Source of the DNA: Tolypeutes matacus | Taxonomy: Eukaryota > Chordata > Mammalia > Cingulata > Chlamyphoridae | Assembly (NCBI GenBank): GCA_026826555.1 | Contig: JAKSZT010054305.1 | Coordinates: 508,297-572,296 of the forward strand | Length of the DNA: 64,000 nt | Reading direction: 5' to 3' | Part shown: positions 38,192 to 50,500 of the stretch, one piece after another | Layout of the letters: the number at the start of each line of letters is the position of its first letter | Numbering within the stretch: the first letter of the stretch is position 1 | The notes under the pieces: generated by a model | Told to the model about the DNA's origin: nothing | What the model saw: the letters and a program-made list of their open reading frames with translations, nothing else | Databases searched by the model: none | Made by a program: the position numbers and the translations under genes

Positions 38192-39307
38192 TCAAAGTTC
38201 ATATTTATCACTACCTTCTTCCACTACCCATTCCATGTTCCTGTTACCTTCAGCAAGCACCTCAACTGGCCATGGTTCTTTGCCTGGCGGGGTGACCCAA
38301 ACTTTCATTCCCAAAGATTCTGGGCCATTGTTATTCCTGCTTGAATTGGGTTGTTGCAATTTTCCATTGACTTTAATCACAGGGCATGGCAGTACTAGGA
38401 GACGCCCTAGAGGATCTCCTGCATTCCAGGCAAACTCTTCTTTACCCCCCTTATGTAGATATAGTCCTATTTCCCCTTGATAGTCAGGATTAATCACCCC
38501 AGCCAGTACAGTAATTCCCTTCTTTGCCTGTTGATTCACAGGTAAGAGGAGCCCAAAGTGGCCAGGTGGCAGTCTTAACTTCCAGTTCAATGGAAACATT
38601 ATTGTGCTCCCTGGTGGCAGCACTCCTCCTTTCGGGACTAAAATTTGTAGACCAGCAGAGCTTAAGGTTGCAGAGACAGGAAGCAAAAATTTTCCTAGTG
38701 GGTCACTAAGGGTAATAGTGAGTGGTGCCACTCCTATTTCCACCCCTTGATTCCTGGACCCATGAATCCTGGTTATGGTAGAAACAGCACCATAGAGAGG
38801 ACGCTGATTCAGAGCATACAGAGCCTCCTGGAGAGCATTGCCCCAGCCCTGCAAGGTATTGCCACCTAGTTGGTGCCGTAATTGAGTCTTCAAAAGGCCA
38901 TTCCACCGTTCTATTAATCCAGCTGTTTCAGGGTGATGGGGAACATGGTAAGACCAGTGAATTCCATGGGCATGTGCCCATTCCCACACATCATTTGCTG
39001 TGAAATGGGTTCCTTGATCAAAAGCAATGCTGTGTGGAATGCCATGGTGGTAAATAAGACATTTGGTAAGTCCACAGATGGTAGTTTTGAAAGAAGCATT
39101 GTGTGCCGGAAATGCAAACCCATATCTGGAGTATGTGTCTATTCCAGTTAAAACAAATCGCTGCCCCTTCCAAGGTGGAAGTGGCCCAATGTAGTCAACC
39201 TGCCACCAGGTAATAGGCTGGTCACCTTGAAGAATGGTGCCATATCTGGGGCTGAGTGTGGGTCTCTGCTGCTGGCAGTTTGGGCATTCAGCAGTGGCTG
39301 TAGCCAA
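38192..39307 (-). pseudogene. pol: ERV-L integrase plus dUTPase-like domain (uninterrupted frame)
   Basis: This 371-codon frame has no stop. Residues 1-20 hold a CxxC remnant of the integrase zinc domain. The catalytic core shows D38 (QVDYIG), D97 (FDQGTHF) and E133 (GLIERWN), a D,D-35-E spacing. The dUTPase-like part spans about residues 220-320 and includes GVINPDYQGEIGLYL, which matches the conserved motif 3 region. The Ser-containing motif 2 is not evident, so dUTPase activity is doubtful. The upstream part of pol is broken, so this is classed as part of a dead provirus although the frame itself is open. Confidence 0.9.
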
Positions 39308-39537
39308 GTCAGCCTTGGTGAGGGGAAGTCCATGTTGCTGAGCCCATGCATAACCTCCATCCCTACCTCCATGGCCACTTTGTTCATGAGCCCATTGGGC
39401 AATGACAGGAGTGGCTGGGGAAAGAGGCTGAGAGCATTAGCCACAGAGCGGGTCACCTTATCCACTTGATTCTTAAACTCTTCCTCTGCTGAAGTCACCC
39501 TCTGGTGAGCATTCACGTGGGACACAAATATGTTCAT
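39148..39537 (-). pseudogene. pol: ERV-L RNase H end and integrase N-terminus fragment
   Basis: The translation (FVSHVNAHQRVTSAEEEFKN) is the RNase H C-terminal His-containing segment (HVNAHQR), followed by a linker. Its frame differs from the integrase frame that starts upstream of 39307, so a frameshift separates them. Confidence 0.85.
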
Positions 39538-39890
39538 GTTTTTTGGCCCGCTCAGAAAAGTCTATCCACATACCTCTTCCCCAGACCTCCTTGTCACCAA
39601 TTTTCCAATCACATTCCTTCCAAGTCCCTGACCATTCAGCCAAACCATTGGCAACAGCCCATGAATCAGTATACAAAAGCACTTCTGGCCATTTCTTCTT
39701 CCAAGCAAAATGAACAACTAGGTACACTGCTTGAATTTCTGCCCACTGGGAGGATTTGTCCTCACCACTATCTTTCAAAGATATCTCAGAAAAGGGCTGC
39801 AGTGCTGCAGCTGTCCACTTTCGGGTGGTACCTGCATATTATGCAGAACCATCTGTAAACCAGGCCTGAGTTTTCTCATCCTCAGTCAAC
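39473..39890 (-). pseudogene. pol: ERV-L RNase H fragment with in-frame stop
   Basis: The motifs TDGSA, SSQWAEIQAVYL and YTDSWAVANGL are RNase H catalytic blocks. A TAA at 39839-39841 lies just after the TDGSA block and would end the native polyprotein. Confidence 0.85.
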
Positions 39891-41019
39891 TGATTGTAAG
39901 GGACTCCCCAAGAGGCCAAAGCTGTGGCCTGGGAAAGAGAAGGTACATGGCAGGGGTGGTGACCATGGGCATTTGGGCTACTTCCTCATGTAACTTACTT
40001 GTGCCTTCAGGACCTGCTCGAGCCCTATTTCGTATATACCACTTCCACTTTATTATGGAGTGCTGCTGTGCACACCCAACTTTATGGTTTGGTGGGTCAG
40101 ACAATACCCAGCTCATGATAGGCAACTCAGGTCTCATGGTAACTTGATGGCCCATGGTTAAGCGTTCAGTCTCTACTAAGGCCCAGTAGCAAGCCAAAAG
40201 CTGCTTCTCAAAAGGGGAGTAGTTATCTGCAGAGGATGGCAAGGCTTTGCTCCAAAATCCTAAGGGTCTGCGTTGTGATTCCCCTATAGGGGCCTGCCAA
40301 AGGCTCCAGACAGCATCTCTACTTGCCACTGAAACTTCCAGCACCATTGGATCTGCTGGATAATATGATCCAAGTGGTAGTACAGCTTGCACAGCAGCCT
40401 GGACCTGTCGCAGGGCCTCCTCTTGTTCCAGTCTCCAATCAAAATTAGCAGCTTTTCTGGTCACTTGGTGAATGGGCCGGAGTAGCACACCCAAATAAGG
40501 AATGTGTTGTCTCCAAAATCCGAAGAGGCCAACGAAGCATTGTGCCTCTTTTTTGGTTGTAGGAGGGGCCGGGTGCAACAGCTTATCCTTTACTTTAGAA
40601 GGGATATCTCGACAGGCCCCACTCCACTGGACACCTAGAAATTTCACTGAGGTGGAAGGACCCTCTATTTTTGTTGGATTTATCTCCCATCCTCTCTCAC
40701 GCAAAAGCTTTACCAATAAATCTAGAGTCTTCGCTACTTCTTGCTCAGTAGGTCCTATCAACATGATATCATCAATATAATGGTCCAGTGTGATGTCTCG
40801 TGGGAGGGAGAGACGATCAAGGTCCCTGTGGACAATACTATGACATAGGGCTGGAGAGTTGATATACCCCTGAGGCAGGACAGTGAAGGTATACTGCTGG
40901 CCTTGCCAGCTGAAAGCAAACTGTTTCTGGTGGTCCTTACTAATGGCAGTTGAGAAAAAAAGCATTTGCCAGATCAACAGCTGCATACCAGGTACCAGGG
41001 GAAGTGTTGATTTGCTCAA
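39886..41019 (-). pseudogene. pol: ERV-L reverse transcriptase, thumb and connection
   Basis: This 377-codon frame contains [13 protein letters not shown] and the active-site box YIDDIM (residues 81-86), then thumb and connection sequence. It is separated from the protease and RT start by a frameshift at a run of seven A (plus strand 40955-40961). Confidence 0.92.
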
Positions 41020-41695
41020 GCAATGTTACCATATCTGGGACAGCAGCTGCAATTGGAGTCACCACCTGGTTAAGTTTATGATAATATACTGTCATCCTCC
41101 AAAACCCATCTGTTTTCTGCACAGGCCAAATAAGAGAGTAGAATGGGGATGTGGTGGGAATCACCACCCCTGCATCCTTCAGATCCTCGATGGTGGCACT
41201 AATCTCTGCAATACCTCCAGGAATCCGGTATTGCCTTTGATTTACTATTTTGCTAGGCAGGGACAGTTCTAGAGGCTTCCACTTGGCCTTTCCAACCATA
41301 ATAGCCCTCATTCCACAAGTCAGGGATCCAATGTGGGGATTCTGCCAGTTACTGAGTATGTCTATTCCAATTATGCATTCTGGAACTGGGGAAATAACCA
41401 CAGAATGGGTCTGGGGACCCACTGGACCCACTGTGAGATGGGCCTTAGCTAAAACTCCATCAATCACCTGACCTCCATAAGCCCCTACTCTGAGTGGTGG
41501 ACCACAGTGACATTTTGGGTCTCCTGGAATTAATGTGACTTCTGAGCCAGTGTCTAATAATCCCTGAAATGTCTGATCATTTCCTTTTCCCCAATGCACA
41601 GTTACTCTGGCAAAAGGCCGTAGGTCTCCCTGGGGAAAGGTGGGAGGAAGATTAACAGTATAAATTTTTGGCAGTTTAACAGGATCCTTCCCCAA
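40940..41695 (-). pseudogene. pro-pol: ERV-L protease and RT N-terminus
   Basis: The frame has the aspartic protease core [11 protein letters not shown], a second protease block (CIIGIDIL) and the RT fingers ([29 protein letters not shown]). The expected catalytic Asp is present. It ends at the homopolymer frameshift. Confidence 0.9.
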
Positions 41696-41713
41696 GGGGA
41701 CCTGGCCTTCTCC

Positions 41714-43565
41714 TCACTCAAGGGGCTCTGGGTCTGTAAACTGTCTCAAGCCTGGGAATTGATTAAGGGGCCATGATTCTCTGCATCTGTAATTTGAGTT
41801 AGGGTTTTGTTCACTCGACCTAGAACTCTTCTGCTTATACAGATCCAGAAGAAATTTAGTAGACTGCCCATGTATTTCACTTCTAGGTACCTCATGATGT
41901 ATTAGCCAACGCCATAACTCCATGCCACTCAGACTATTCTGTGTGCTGTTTTGAATCTGTCTTTCATTGCAGTAGCCATGCCCACCTTGCCTTTGGCGAT
42001 TAACTGCCAAAACTTGACTTTACCAGACCGAGATCCGATCATCCCCATAATGTTTAAGGATTCCCATTCCATTACAGTCCTCCCTACAGTAAAATCTGGA
42101 CTGCAGAGAAGAGCAACCACAGAGCTCTTCAGAGAAGATGGAGTCAGTCTTACAAATTTAGGTGTGTCCTCTGGACATTCCTGGGATGGGTGGGCAGGTC
42201 TCAAATGGTAAATCCATTCTACCATTCCAATCTCTCTAAGCCTTTGAATCCCCTCGTCTACTGTATACCAAGGCAAATCGGGCATCTCAACATCAGAAAT
42301 GGTAGGCCATCGTTTGGTCCATGTTTCAGTCAGTCACTCAAACAAACTGTTAGAGCCCTTTCTAACTCCTCGAGCTACAGTGTTGAATCCAGAATTTCTG
42401 CTTAGTGGGTCCATATCAATAAATTCAGCCTGATCCAACTTTATATTCCTTCCACCATTATCCCATGTCCTTAGTATCCATTCCCACACATATTCCCCTG
42501 ATTTCTGTCTATATAAGTTGGAAAACTCATTCAGTTCTTTCAGAGTATAGCATACTTCTTCATGGGTCACACTCTGTACTTCACCTTTGGGGGCTTGTTG
42601 TGATTTTAGTCTAGTAATAGGTCTCGAAGAGAAGAAGGGTGGTGGGGGATGGGTAAGGAGAAGGATTAGAGATGTCTTGCAGGCTGCTGACCTCAGGGCA
42701 TCCCTTTACATTTTCTTCTGGTGAGAAAGGGTCAATCTCTTCAGGCAGGGGTTGGAAGGCAGATTCTTCAGGGCAGGGTGGAGGTTGGGCAGCGCATGCT
42801 GGAGTTTGGCTGGTATCTGCCTCGTGGCTGGGAGGAGGTCCAGACTCTCTGGGGCAGACCAGAGGCTGGGCAGTGCAGGCTTCAGTTTGGCTGGTACCCA
42901 CCTCAGAGCTGGAAGGAGGTCTGGACTCCCTGGGGCAGGCCATCACAGGTTTATCTGGTAAAGTCTCAGCAGAATTTAGAGTTCCAATGTCCCCACCAAT
43001 ATTATCATCATCCCATATGTCTCCATCCCAATCCTCGGGGTTCCACTCTTTTCCAGTCAATGCCTTCACTTTAATTGCAGAAACCCTGCGAGGTTGAGAT
43101 TTTAGTTTCCTCTGTAATTCTGCTACTCATACAATGAGAGTCTGGGTTTGATTCTCAGGTATTTCATCTGTGGCTACAGGAGACAAGATTTTCCTTCAAG
43201 GCACATGTAGAAACTTTCATATCATTCATGCAATATTTAAGTTTCAAATTTGAAGACTTTAGCTCATCTCTTTCTTTTGTAATTGTATCCAGAGTATCTA
43301 GGAGGAGCCAGCCAACATCATTATACTTTTTGACTCCACGAAATTCTGTTAAGGTGTTCAAAACACTTTCACCCAGATCCTTGCTTCTTATAAGTGTGGA
43401 AGTAGGGGAATCCAGTGATGCTATTTTGCATATCTCTATTGTCAGCTCATGCCATGGACTGTTAGCAAGCTCTTCATTATTGGAAAGGGAGTCATTAGTA
43501 CCCTTGAGTCCAATTAGAGTAGAGAGCCAATTACAAAACTTCCAGAACCACCTCAGACATCCCAT
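41714..43565 (-). pseudogene. gag: ERV-L gag (broken), Fv1-related
   Basis: An ATG at 43565 begins MGCLRWFWKFCNW and runs into a charged, probably coiled-coil stretch (KERDELKSSNLKLKY). A Pro/Cys-rich segment at 42,770-42,950 follows, then capsid-like sequence with WDNGGRNIKLDQAEF and a block giving VRLTPSSLKSSVVALL. The WDNGGR and following positions match the capsid-derived mouse restriction factor Fv1, which is known to come from an ERV-L gag. At least three frame changes are needed (frames at 43164, 42611, 42334, 41929), so no intact Gag is encoded. I see no zinc knuckle, as in other ERV-L gags. Confidence 0.85.
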
Positions 43566-43586
43566 GTTTAAGACTCTGTTCCTCAA

Positions 43587-43604
43587 GAACCACTCCTGGT
43601 ACCA
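43587..43604 (-). other. tRNA-Leu primer-binding site of the provirus
   Basis: On the minus strand, three bases after the 5' LTR, the sequence reads TGGTACCAGGAGTGG. It matches the 3' end of tRNA-Leu(UAA), the primer type used by HERV-L. Confidence 0.85.
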
Positions 43605-43607
43605 AGC

Positions 43608-44059
43608 TGTATTAGTCAGGGTTCTCTCGGGAAACAGAATCAACAGGAGATATCTGTCAATAATATAAGATTTTATAAGAGTCCTTCACATGACCGTGGG
43701 GATGCACAAGTCCAGGTTTCACAGGCAAGCTGCAAGCCAGGGGCTCCGATGAAAGTCCGATGAAAGGTCCTTGATGAGTTTCTGGGAGAAGTTGGCTGTC
43801 CAACGATGAGCTGGGAAATTCTCTCTGAATGTTGAAATCACTTTCCCTTTTAAGGCATTCAACTGATTGGATAAAAGCATCATCAATTGCTGATGCAATC
43901 TCCCTGTTTGATGCAGATGTAATCAGCCATCCATGCAGTAAACTCACAGGTGATCAAAGTCCATAAATGCTCTTGTATTACAATTAGCCCAGTGCTTGCT
44001 GGACCTAATACCTGGACACAATTACCTGGCTGAGTTGACACATTAGCCTAACCATCACA
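43608..44059 (-). repeat. 5' LTR of the ERV-L provirus
   Basis: This 452-bp intact LTR reads TGTGATGGTTAGGC ... CTGACTAATACA in its sense direction. It aligns over its whole length with 36785-37821 after removal of the nested element. Among the differences is an 8-bp indel in the middle. Confidence 0.93.
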
Positions 44060-44550
44060 AGAAATCAGTACTTAATCTTATTGGGCATCCCTGGTATGTG
44101 ATGAACTGCTTTTCTCTTGCTGCTCTCAGGATTCTCTCTTTATCTTTGATATTTGACATTCTTATTAGTATGTGTCTTGGAGTAAGTCTATTTAGATTTA
44201 TTTGTAGGGAGTATGTTGTGCTTCTTGACATGGACATCTATGTCCTTCAGTAGGGTTGGTAAATTTTCTACCATTATCTCCTCAAAGTTCCTTCTTCCCC
44301 TTTCCCCTTCTCTTCTTCTGGGACACCCATGGCACATATGTTTGCATGTCTCTTGCTGTCATTTGGTTCCCTGAGACCCTGTTCAATTTTTCCCATTCTT
44401 TTCTTTATCTGTTCTTTTGTATGTTTGTTTTCAGAGGCCCTCTCTTCAAGCTTGCTGATCCTATCTTCTGCCTCTTCAAATCTGCTCCAGTGTATTTTTA
44501 ATTTCATTTACTGTGCCTTTCATTCCCATAAGATCTGCTATTTTTCTATG

Positions 44551-45125
44551 TGTATTAGTCAGCCAAAGGGATGCTGATGCAAAATACCAGATATCGGTTG
44601 GCATTTATAAAGGGTATTTATTTGGGGTAGAAGCTTACAGTTACCAGGCCATAAAGCATAAATTTCTTCCCTCACCAAAGTCCATTGCCACGTGTTGGGG
44701 CAAGATGTCTGCTCATGTCTGCCAAGAGTTCAGGCTTCTTAGATTCCTCTCTTCCTGGTGCTTGCCTCTCTCTGGGCTTAGGCTTGCTTCTCTCCACAAG
44801 GCCAGCTGTAGTCTATCAGGTGAACGGTTCGTCTCTTCCAGGGGCCTTCTGTTCTTCCTCACCACCAAGCTCTTCTGTGTGCTTGCTTCCCTGGGCTCCA
44901 GCATTAAAACTCAGCTTCAGAACCCCACCTCAAAACACTCCAACTCTGTCCTTTGCAATGTCTTTTATCTTTGAGATCCCACCCACCAAGGGGCGGGGCT
45001 CAACACCCTACTGAAGTGGCCCTAATCATAACTTAATTATCCCCAGATGAACAGACCAGTTTACAAGCATAATCCAATATTTATTTTTGGAATTCATAAC
45101 TATATCAAACTGCCAAACTGCTACA
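44551..45125 (-). mobile_element. Solo LTR (family 2), minus orientation
   Basis: This 575-bp copy starts TGTATTAGTCAGCC and ends CTGCTACA (plus-strand view). The flanks CTATG and CTGTG match at four of five bases. It splits the ORF1 region of the minus L1. Confidence 0.9.
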
Positions 45126-45284
45126 CTGTGTATGCTTTCAAATTCTTCTTTGTGCTCACCCAGGATCTTAATAGCCTTAATCTCTTTAGCCATCTCATTG
45201 AATTTATTAAGGTGATTTGTTTGAACATCTATGATTAGTTGTCTCAACTCCTTTATTTCATCTGGAGGCTTAAAGTTTTTTTCC

Positions 45285-45350
45285 TTTGACTGGGATGGAG
45301 CTACAGGTATGGGCAGGAAACTAAGTTATGCAGATCAAAACTGACTGCAG
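45285..45350 (-). repeat. Minus L1 5'-region monomer, outer part
   Basis: The words GGGATGGAGCTACAGGT and ACTGACTGCAG match the monomers at 51549-52080. This is the first unit of that array, cut by the plus-strand L1. Confidence 0.8.
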
Positions 45351-46478
45351 ACTTCCGGGAAGATGGTGGACTAGTAAGGCACGGGAATCTCTTCTCCAGA
45401 AAAATAGCTAGAGGACAAGCAGAAACAGCCCCGAAAAAGATATTCTAGGGTTTAGGACAGCAGGTGAAGGCTGCACACCACCCAGAGGAGAGAGGGACAG
45501 AAGAGGGAAATCGCGTCAACAGAACTGTGAGTTGCATGTAGCAGCTTCTGCTGCTGCCGGCACCCTCTCCCACACTCTTCAGAATTCTCGGGCCTCTGGG
45601 CCTGCAACCACAGACAAAGGGGGCTTCAGGGATCTGCCACTCCTGGAAAGGGGAGAGAGAGGGACACAGCCTTAGGCTGACTCAGGTTCTGACCTCAAAT
45701 TTGGGCTGCGGAGCCCCACGGACCCTTCCACACTGCGGTTTGCCCTGGGAACCTAGAAAGGACTGGAGAAATCCGACCCTCCCAACCTCCCTGTCTTCTA
45801 GCCTGGACTAATTGTTGAGGACTCCAAGGGAGAGGGGAGAGAGAGCCTGGGGCTGACCCTGCTTTTGACTCCCGGGTTTGGCCTGCCCTGTCCCTAGAAC
45901 CCTTCCAGGCCAGGTGGGACCGCGCCATTGTTTGTCTTGGAGTCTGCAAGGGGCTAAAGATACACAAACCTCCCAATCTCCTCCTCTACTAACAGGGACT
46001 GATTGTTGAGGATTCAGAAGAGAGTGGAAATATTTCCTAGCTGGGAAAAGGGGGGCGCTACGAGAGAAGTCTGGAGAACTGTCTCAGAAAGTTTGAATCA
46101 AGGGCTCTTAGCCCCCAGACAGGAAGCTCTATCACATTGATCTGGCCTGTGTCACAACAAATATGATTCGACCAGGCATTGAATTGAGAGCTGCCAACAA
46201 GCACCATCTCCTGGCAGACCAAGGAAGTGCACATAAGAAAATTAATAAGTAAGAGAGGCTTTTCCTGGCCTCTATAGCCTCCCTGCCCAAGGCCCTAGGA
46301 AACGACTCTACAACCAATTACTGGGTCCAGTGCCCAGTTTTGAGCAACCAGCAGAACAATCCTAACAATCAAGTTTGAGCCAAAAATCAAAGAGCTGTGG
46401 TAACTCACAGCCTCCTGCCACTAAAACCCCATAAAAGAGAAAGAGATAGAGCATCTAAGTAAAATACAAACTAACCAG

Positions 46479-47460
46479 ATGCCTAAGCACCAGCAAAAAA
46501 TTACGAGCCATACTAAGAAAATAGAAGACATGGCCCAAGAAAAGGAATACAGCAAAGTCCCAGAAGAGATGCAGAATTTGAGAGAACTAATCAGTGAGAT
46601 GAGCACAAATTTCCAAAATTAAATTAATGAGATGAAAGAGAATATAGTTAAAGAGATCAATGACATCAAGAAGTCATTGAGTGAACGCAAAGAAGAATTT
46701 GAAACACTGAACAGAAAAGTAACAGAGTTCATGGGAATGAAAGACACAATAGGTGAAGTCAAAAATACATTTGAAGCATACAACAGCAGACTTGAAATGA
46801 TAGAAGAAAGAATAAGTGATACTGAAGACAGAAATTGAAGAGGGAAAAGAACAGAGAGAGAAAAGAATGGAAAAAATTGAGCAGGGGCTCAGAGAGTTGA
46901 ATGACAACACAAAATGCAAGAACATATGTGTCATGGGAGTTCCAGAAGGAGAAGAGAAAGGAAAAGGGGCAGAAAGAGTATTTGAGGAAATAATAGCTGA
47001 AAATTTCCCAACTCTAACGAGAGAAATGAACTTACATGTCCAAGAAGCACACCGTACCCCAAAAAGAATAAATCCAAATAGACCTACGCCAAGACACATA
47101 TTATTCAGAATGTGAAATGTAAAAGATAAAGAGAAAATTCTCAGAGCAGCAAGAGAGAAGCAAACGATCACGTATAAAGGATGTCCAGTAAGACTTAGTG
47201 CAGATTTCTCTTCAGAAACCATGGAGGCAAGAAGACAGTGGTATGATACAATTAGGAAACTGAAAGAGAAAAACTGCCAGCCGAGAATTCTTTATCCAGC
47301 AAAACTGTCCTTCAAATATGAAGGTGAATATAAAGTATTCACAAACAAACAGAAACTAAGAGAGTTTGCAAAAAAGAATTCACCTTTGCAGGAAATATTA
47401 AAGGAAGCCTTAGAACCTGAAAGAAAAGGACAGGAGAGAGAGGCTTGGAGGAGAGTATAG
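46479..47460 (+). pseudogene. L1 ORF1 (broken)
   Basis: ORF1 protein is the RNA-binding coiled-coil chaperone of L1. The ATG at 46479 starts MPKHQQKI. A TAA at 46620-46622 is followed in frame by the coiled coil (46632-46838), then a frameshift near 46820. The RRM/C-terminal parts follow (46816-47115, then 47221-47460, which contains KNSPLQEILKEALEPERKGQ). A TGA at 47113-47115 separates them. Confidence 0.9.
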
Positions 47461-47541
47461 AAGAAAGAAAAGCAGAAAGGATAACCCAAAGAGTAAAAAG
47501 AGAGACAAAAATAAGATGACATATGAAAACCAAAGAATAAA

Positions 47542-50500
47542 ATGGAGGAAATAAATAGTGCATTTTCAGTAATATCACTGAATGTGAATGGATTAAATTC
47601 CCCAATCAAAAGATACAGGCTGACAGAATGGATAAAAAAACATGAGCCATCCATATGCTGCTTACAAGAAACTCACCTCAGACCCAAGAATACAAGCTGG
47701 CTGTATTGAAAGTAAAAGGTTGGAAAAAGATACTCCACGTGAATAGTAAACAGAAAAGAGCAGGGGTAGCTATACTAATATCAGATAAAACAGACTTCAA
47801 ATGCAAAAAAGTGATAAGAGATGTGGAAGGCCATTATATATTAATAAAAGGGACGATCCTCCAGGAAGATATAACAGTCATAAATATCTACGCACCTAAC
47901 CAGGGTGCCCCAAAATATATGAGGCAAACTCTGGCAAAACTGAAGGGAGAAATAGACATTTCTACAATAATCGTTGGAGACTTCAACACCCCTCTCACAT
48001 CATTAGATAGAACAACTAGACAGAAGATCAACAAGGAAACAGAGAACTTGAACAATATGTTAAACAAGTTAGACCTAACAGACATATACAGAACACTGCA
48101 TCCAAACTCAGCGGGTTATACATTCTTCTCAAGTGCCCATGGATCTTTCTCCAGGATAGACCACATGTTAGGTCACAATACAGCTCTCAATAAATATAAA
48201 AAGATTGAAATTATACAAAGCACCTTCTCAGATCATAATGGAATGAAACTAGAAATCAATAACAGACAGGAAAAAAGTAAATTTGCAAATGTATGGAGAC
48301 TGAACAACACACTCCTAAATATTCAGTGGGTCAAAGAAGAAATTGCAAGTGAAATCAGTAAATATATTGAGACAAATGAAAATGAGAACACAACATATCA
48401 AAACTTATGGGATATAGCAAAGGCAGTCTTGAGAGGGAAATTTATAGCCCTAAAATGCCTATATTAAAAAACACGAAAGAGCTAAACTCAAAGATTTAAC
48501 TGAACAACTTGAGAAACTAGAAAAAGAACAGCAAACCAATCCCAAAGCAAAAAGAAGGAAAGAAATTATAAAGATTAGAGCGGAAATAAATGAAAATGAG
48601 AACAGAAAAGCAATAGAGAAAATCAATAAAACCAAAAGCTGGTTCTTTGAGAAGAACAATAAAATTGACAACCCCCTCGCTAGACTAACAAAGAGAAAAA
48701 GAGAGAAGATGCAAATAAATACAATCAGAAATGAAAGGCGGGAAATTACAAATGACCTCACAGAAATAAAAAGAATCATAAGAGGATATTATGAGAAACT
48801 ATATGCCAACAAACTAGACAACCTGGATGAAATGGACAAATTTCTAGAAACTCATAACCAACCTACACTGACACAACAAGAAATACAAGAACTTAACAAA
48901 CCAATCACAATTAAGGAGATTGAATCTGTCATCAAAAATCTCCCAGCAAAGAAAAGTCCAGGACCAGATGGCTTCACAGGTGAATTCTACCAAGCATTTC
49001 TAAAAGAATTAACACCAATCCTGTTTAAACTCTTCCAAAAAATTGAAGAGGAGGGAAAATTACCCGACACATTTTATGAAGCCAACATCACCCTAATACC
49101 AAAGCCAGATAAAGATTCCACAAGAAAAGAAAATTACAGACCAATCTCTCTCATGAAATTCTCAACAAAATATTTGCAAATCGAATCCAACAGCATATCA
49201 AAAGACTTATACATCACGACCAAGTGGGATTTATTCCTGGCGTGCAAGGCTGGTTCAACATAAGAAGATCAATCAATGTAATACACCACATTAACAAATT
49301 GAAGGAAAAAAACCACATGATCATCTCAATAGATGCAGAGAAGGCATTCGAAAAAATCCAACATCTTTTTTGATCAAAATACTTCAAAAGATAGGAATAA
49401 AAGGAAAATTCCTCAATATGATAAAAGGCATATATGAAAAACCCATAGCCAACATCATACTCAATGGGGAAAGGTTGAAAGCTTTCCCCCTAAGATCAGG
49501 AACAAGACAAGGATGCCCACTGTCACCATTGTTATTCAACATTGTACTAGAAGTTCTAGCGAGGGCAATTAGACAAGACAAAAAAATTAAAGGCGTCCAA
49601 ATAGGAAAAGAGGAAGTAAAACTCTCACTGTTTGCGGATGACATGATCCTGTATTTAGAAAATCCTGAAGTATCCACAACAAAGCTACTTGAATTAATAA
49701 ATGAGTTCAGCAAAGTGGCAGGATATAAGATCAACACGCAAAAATCAGTAATGTTTTTGTACACTAGTACTGAACAATCCGAGGAGGAAATCAGGAGGAA
49801 AATTCCATTTTCAATAGCAACAAAAAGACTCAAGTACCTAGGAGTTAATTTAACCAAGGAAGTACAGGACCTATATGCAGAAAACTACAAAACAATGCTA
49901 AAAGAAATTTTAAAAAGACCTAAACAAATGGAAAGACATTCCGTGTTCATGGATTGGAAGAATAAATATCGTGAAGATGTCAATCTTGCCCAAACTGATT
50001 TATAGATTCAATGCCATACCAATCAAAATCCCAACAGCTTACTTTACAGAATTAGAGAAGGCAATTACCAAATTCATCTGGAAGGGTAAGTGCACCCGAA
50101 TAGCCAAAAGTATTCTAAAAAAGAAGAGCAATGTGGGAGGAATTTCACTGCCTGACCTTGAAACATATTACAAAGCTACAGTGGTCAAAACAGCATGGTA
50201 CTGGCATAAAGATAGACATATCAATCAGTGGAATAGAATTGAGAATCCAGAAATAAACCCTCACGTATACAGTCAACTGTTTTTTGACAAACCTACCAAG
50301 CCCACGCTGATGGGAAAAAACAGTCTCTTCAACAAATGGTGTTGGGAGAACTGGATATCTATAACCAAAAGAATTAAAGAGGACCCCTATCTCACCCCCT
50401 ATACAAGAATCAACTCAAAATGGATCAAAGATCTAAATATAAAAGCCGGGACCATAAAACTACTTGAAGAAAATGTAGGGAAACATCTTCAAGACCTTGT

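Larger units (their letters stand above)
36780..44064 (-). mobile_element. ERV-L (class III) endogenous provirus, minus strand, no env
   Basis: The provirus proper is 36785-44059, flanked by the perfect 5-bp duplication AGAAA (36780-36784 and 44060-44064). Order in its own sense is 5' LTR, tRNA-Leu primer site, gag, protease, reverse transcriptase, RNase H, integrase, dUTPase-like domain, 3' LTR. There is no env reading frame. A dUTPase domain after integrase together with a Leu primer site is the known hallmark of the ERV-L group. The two LTRs differ at roughly 8 percent of sites by eye, so the insertion is old. Several stops and frameshifts inactivate gag and pol. Confidence 0.93.

Noticed and set aside
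38192..41695. Host aspartic protease or polymerase gene
   Set aside because: LTRs, primer site, order of domains and 5-bp target duplication show an endogenous provirus.
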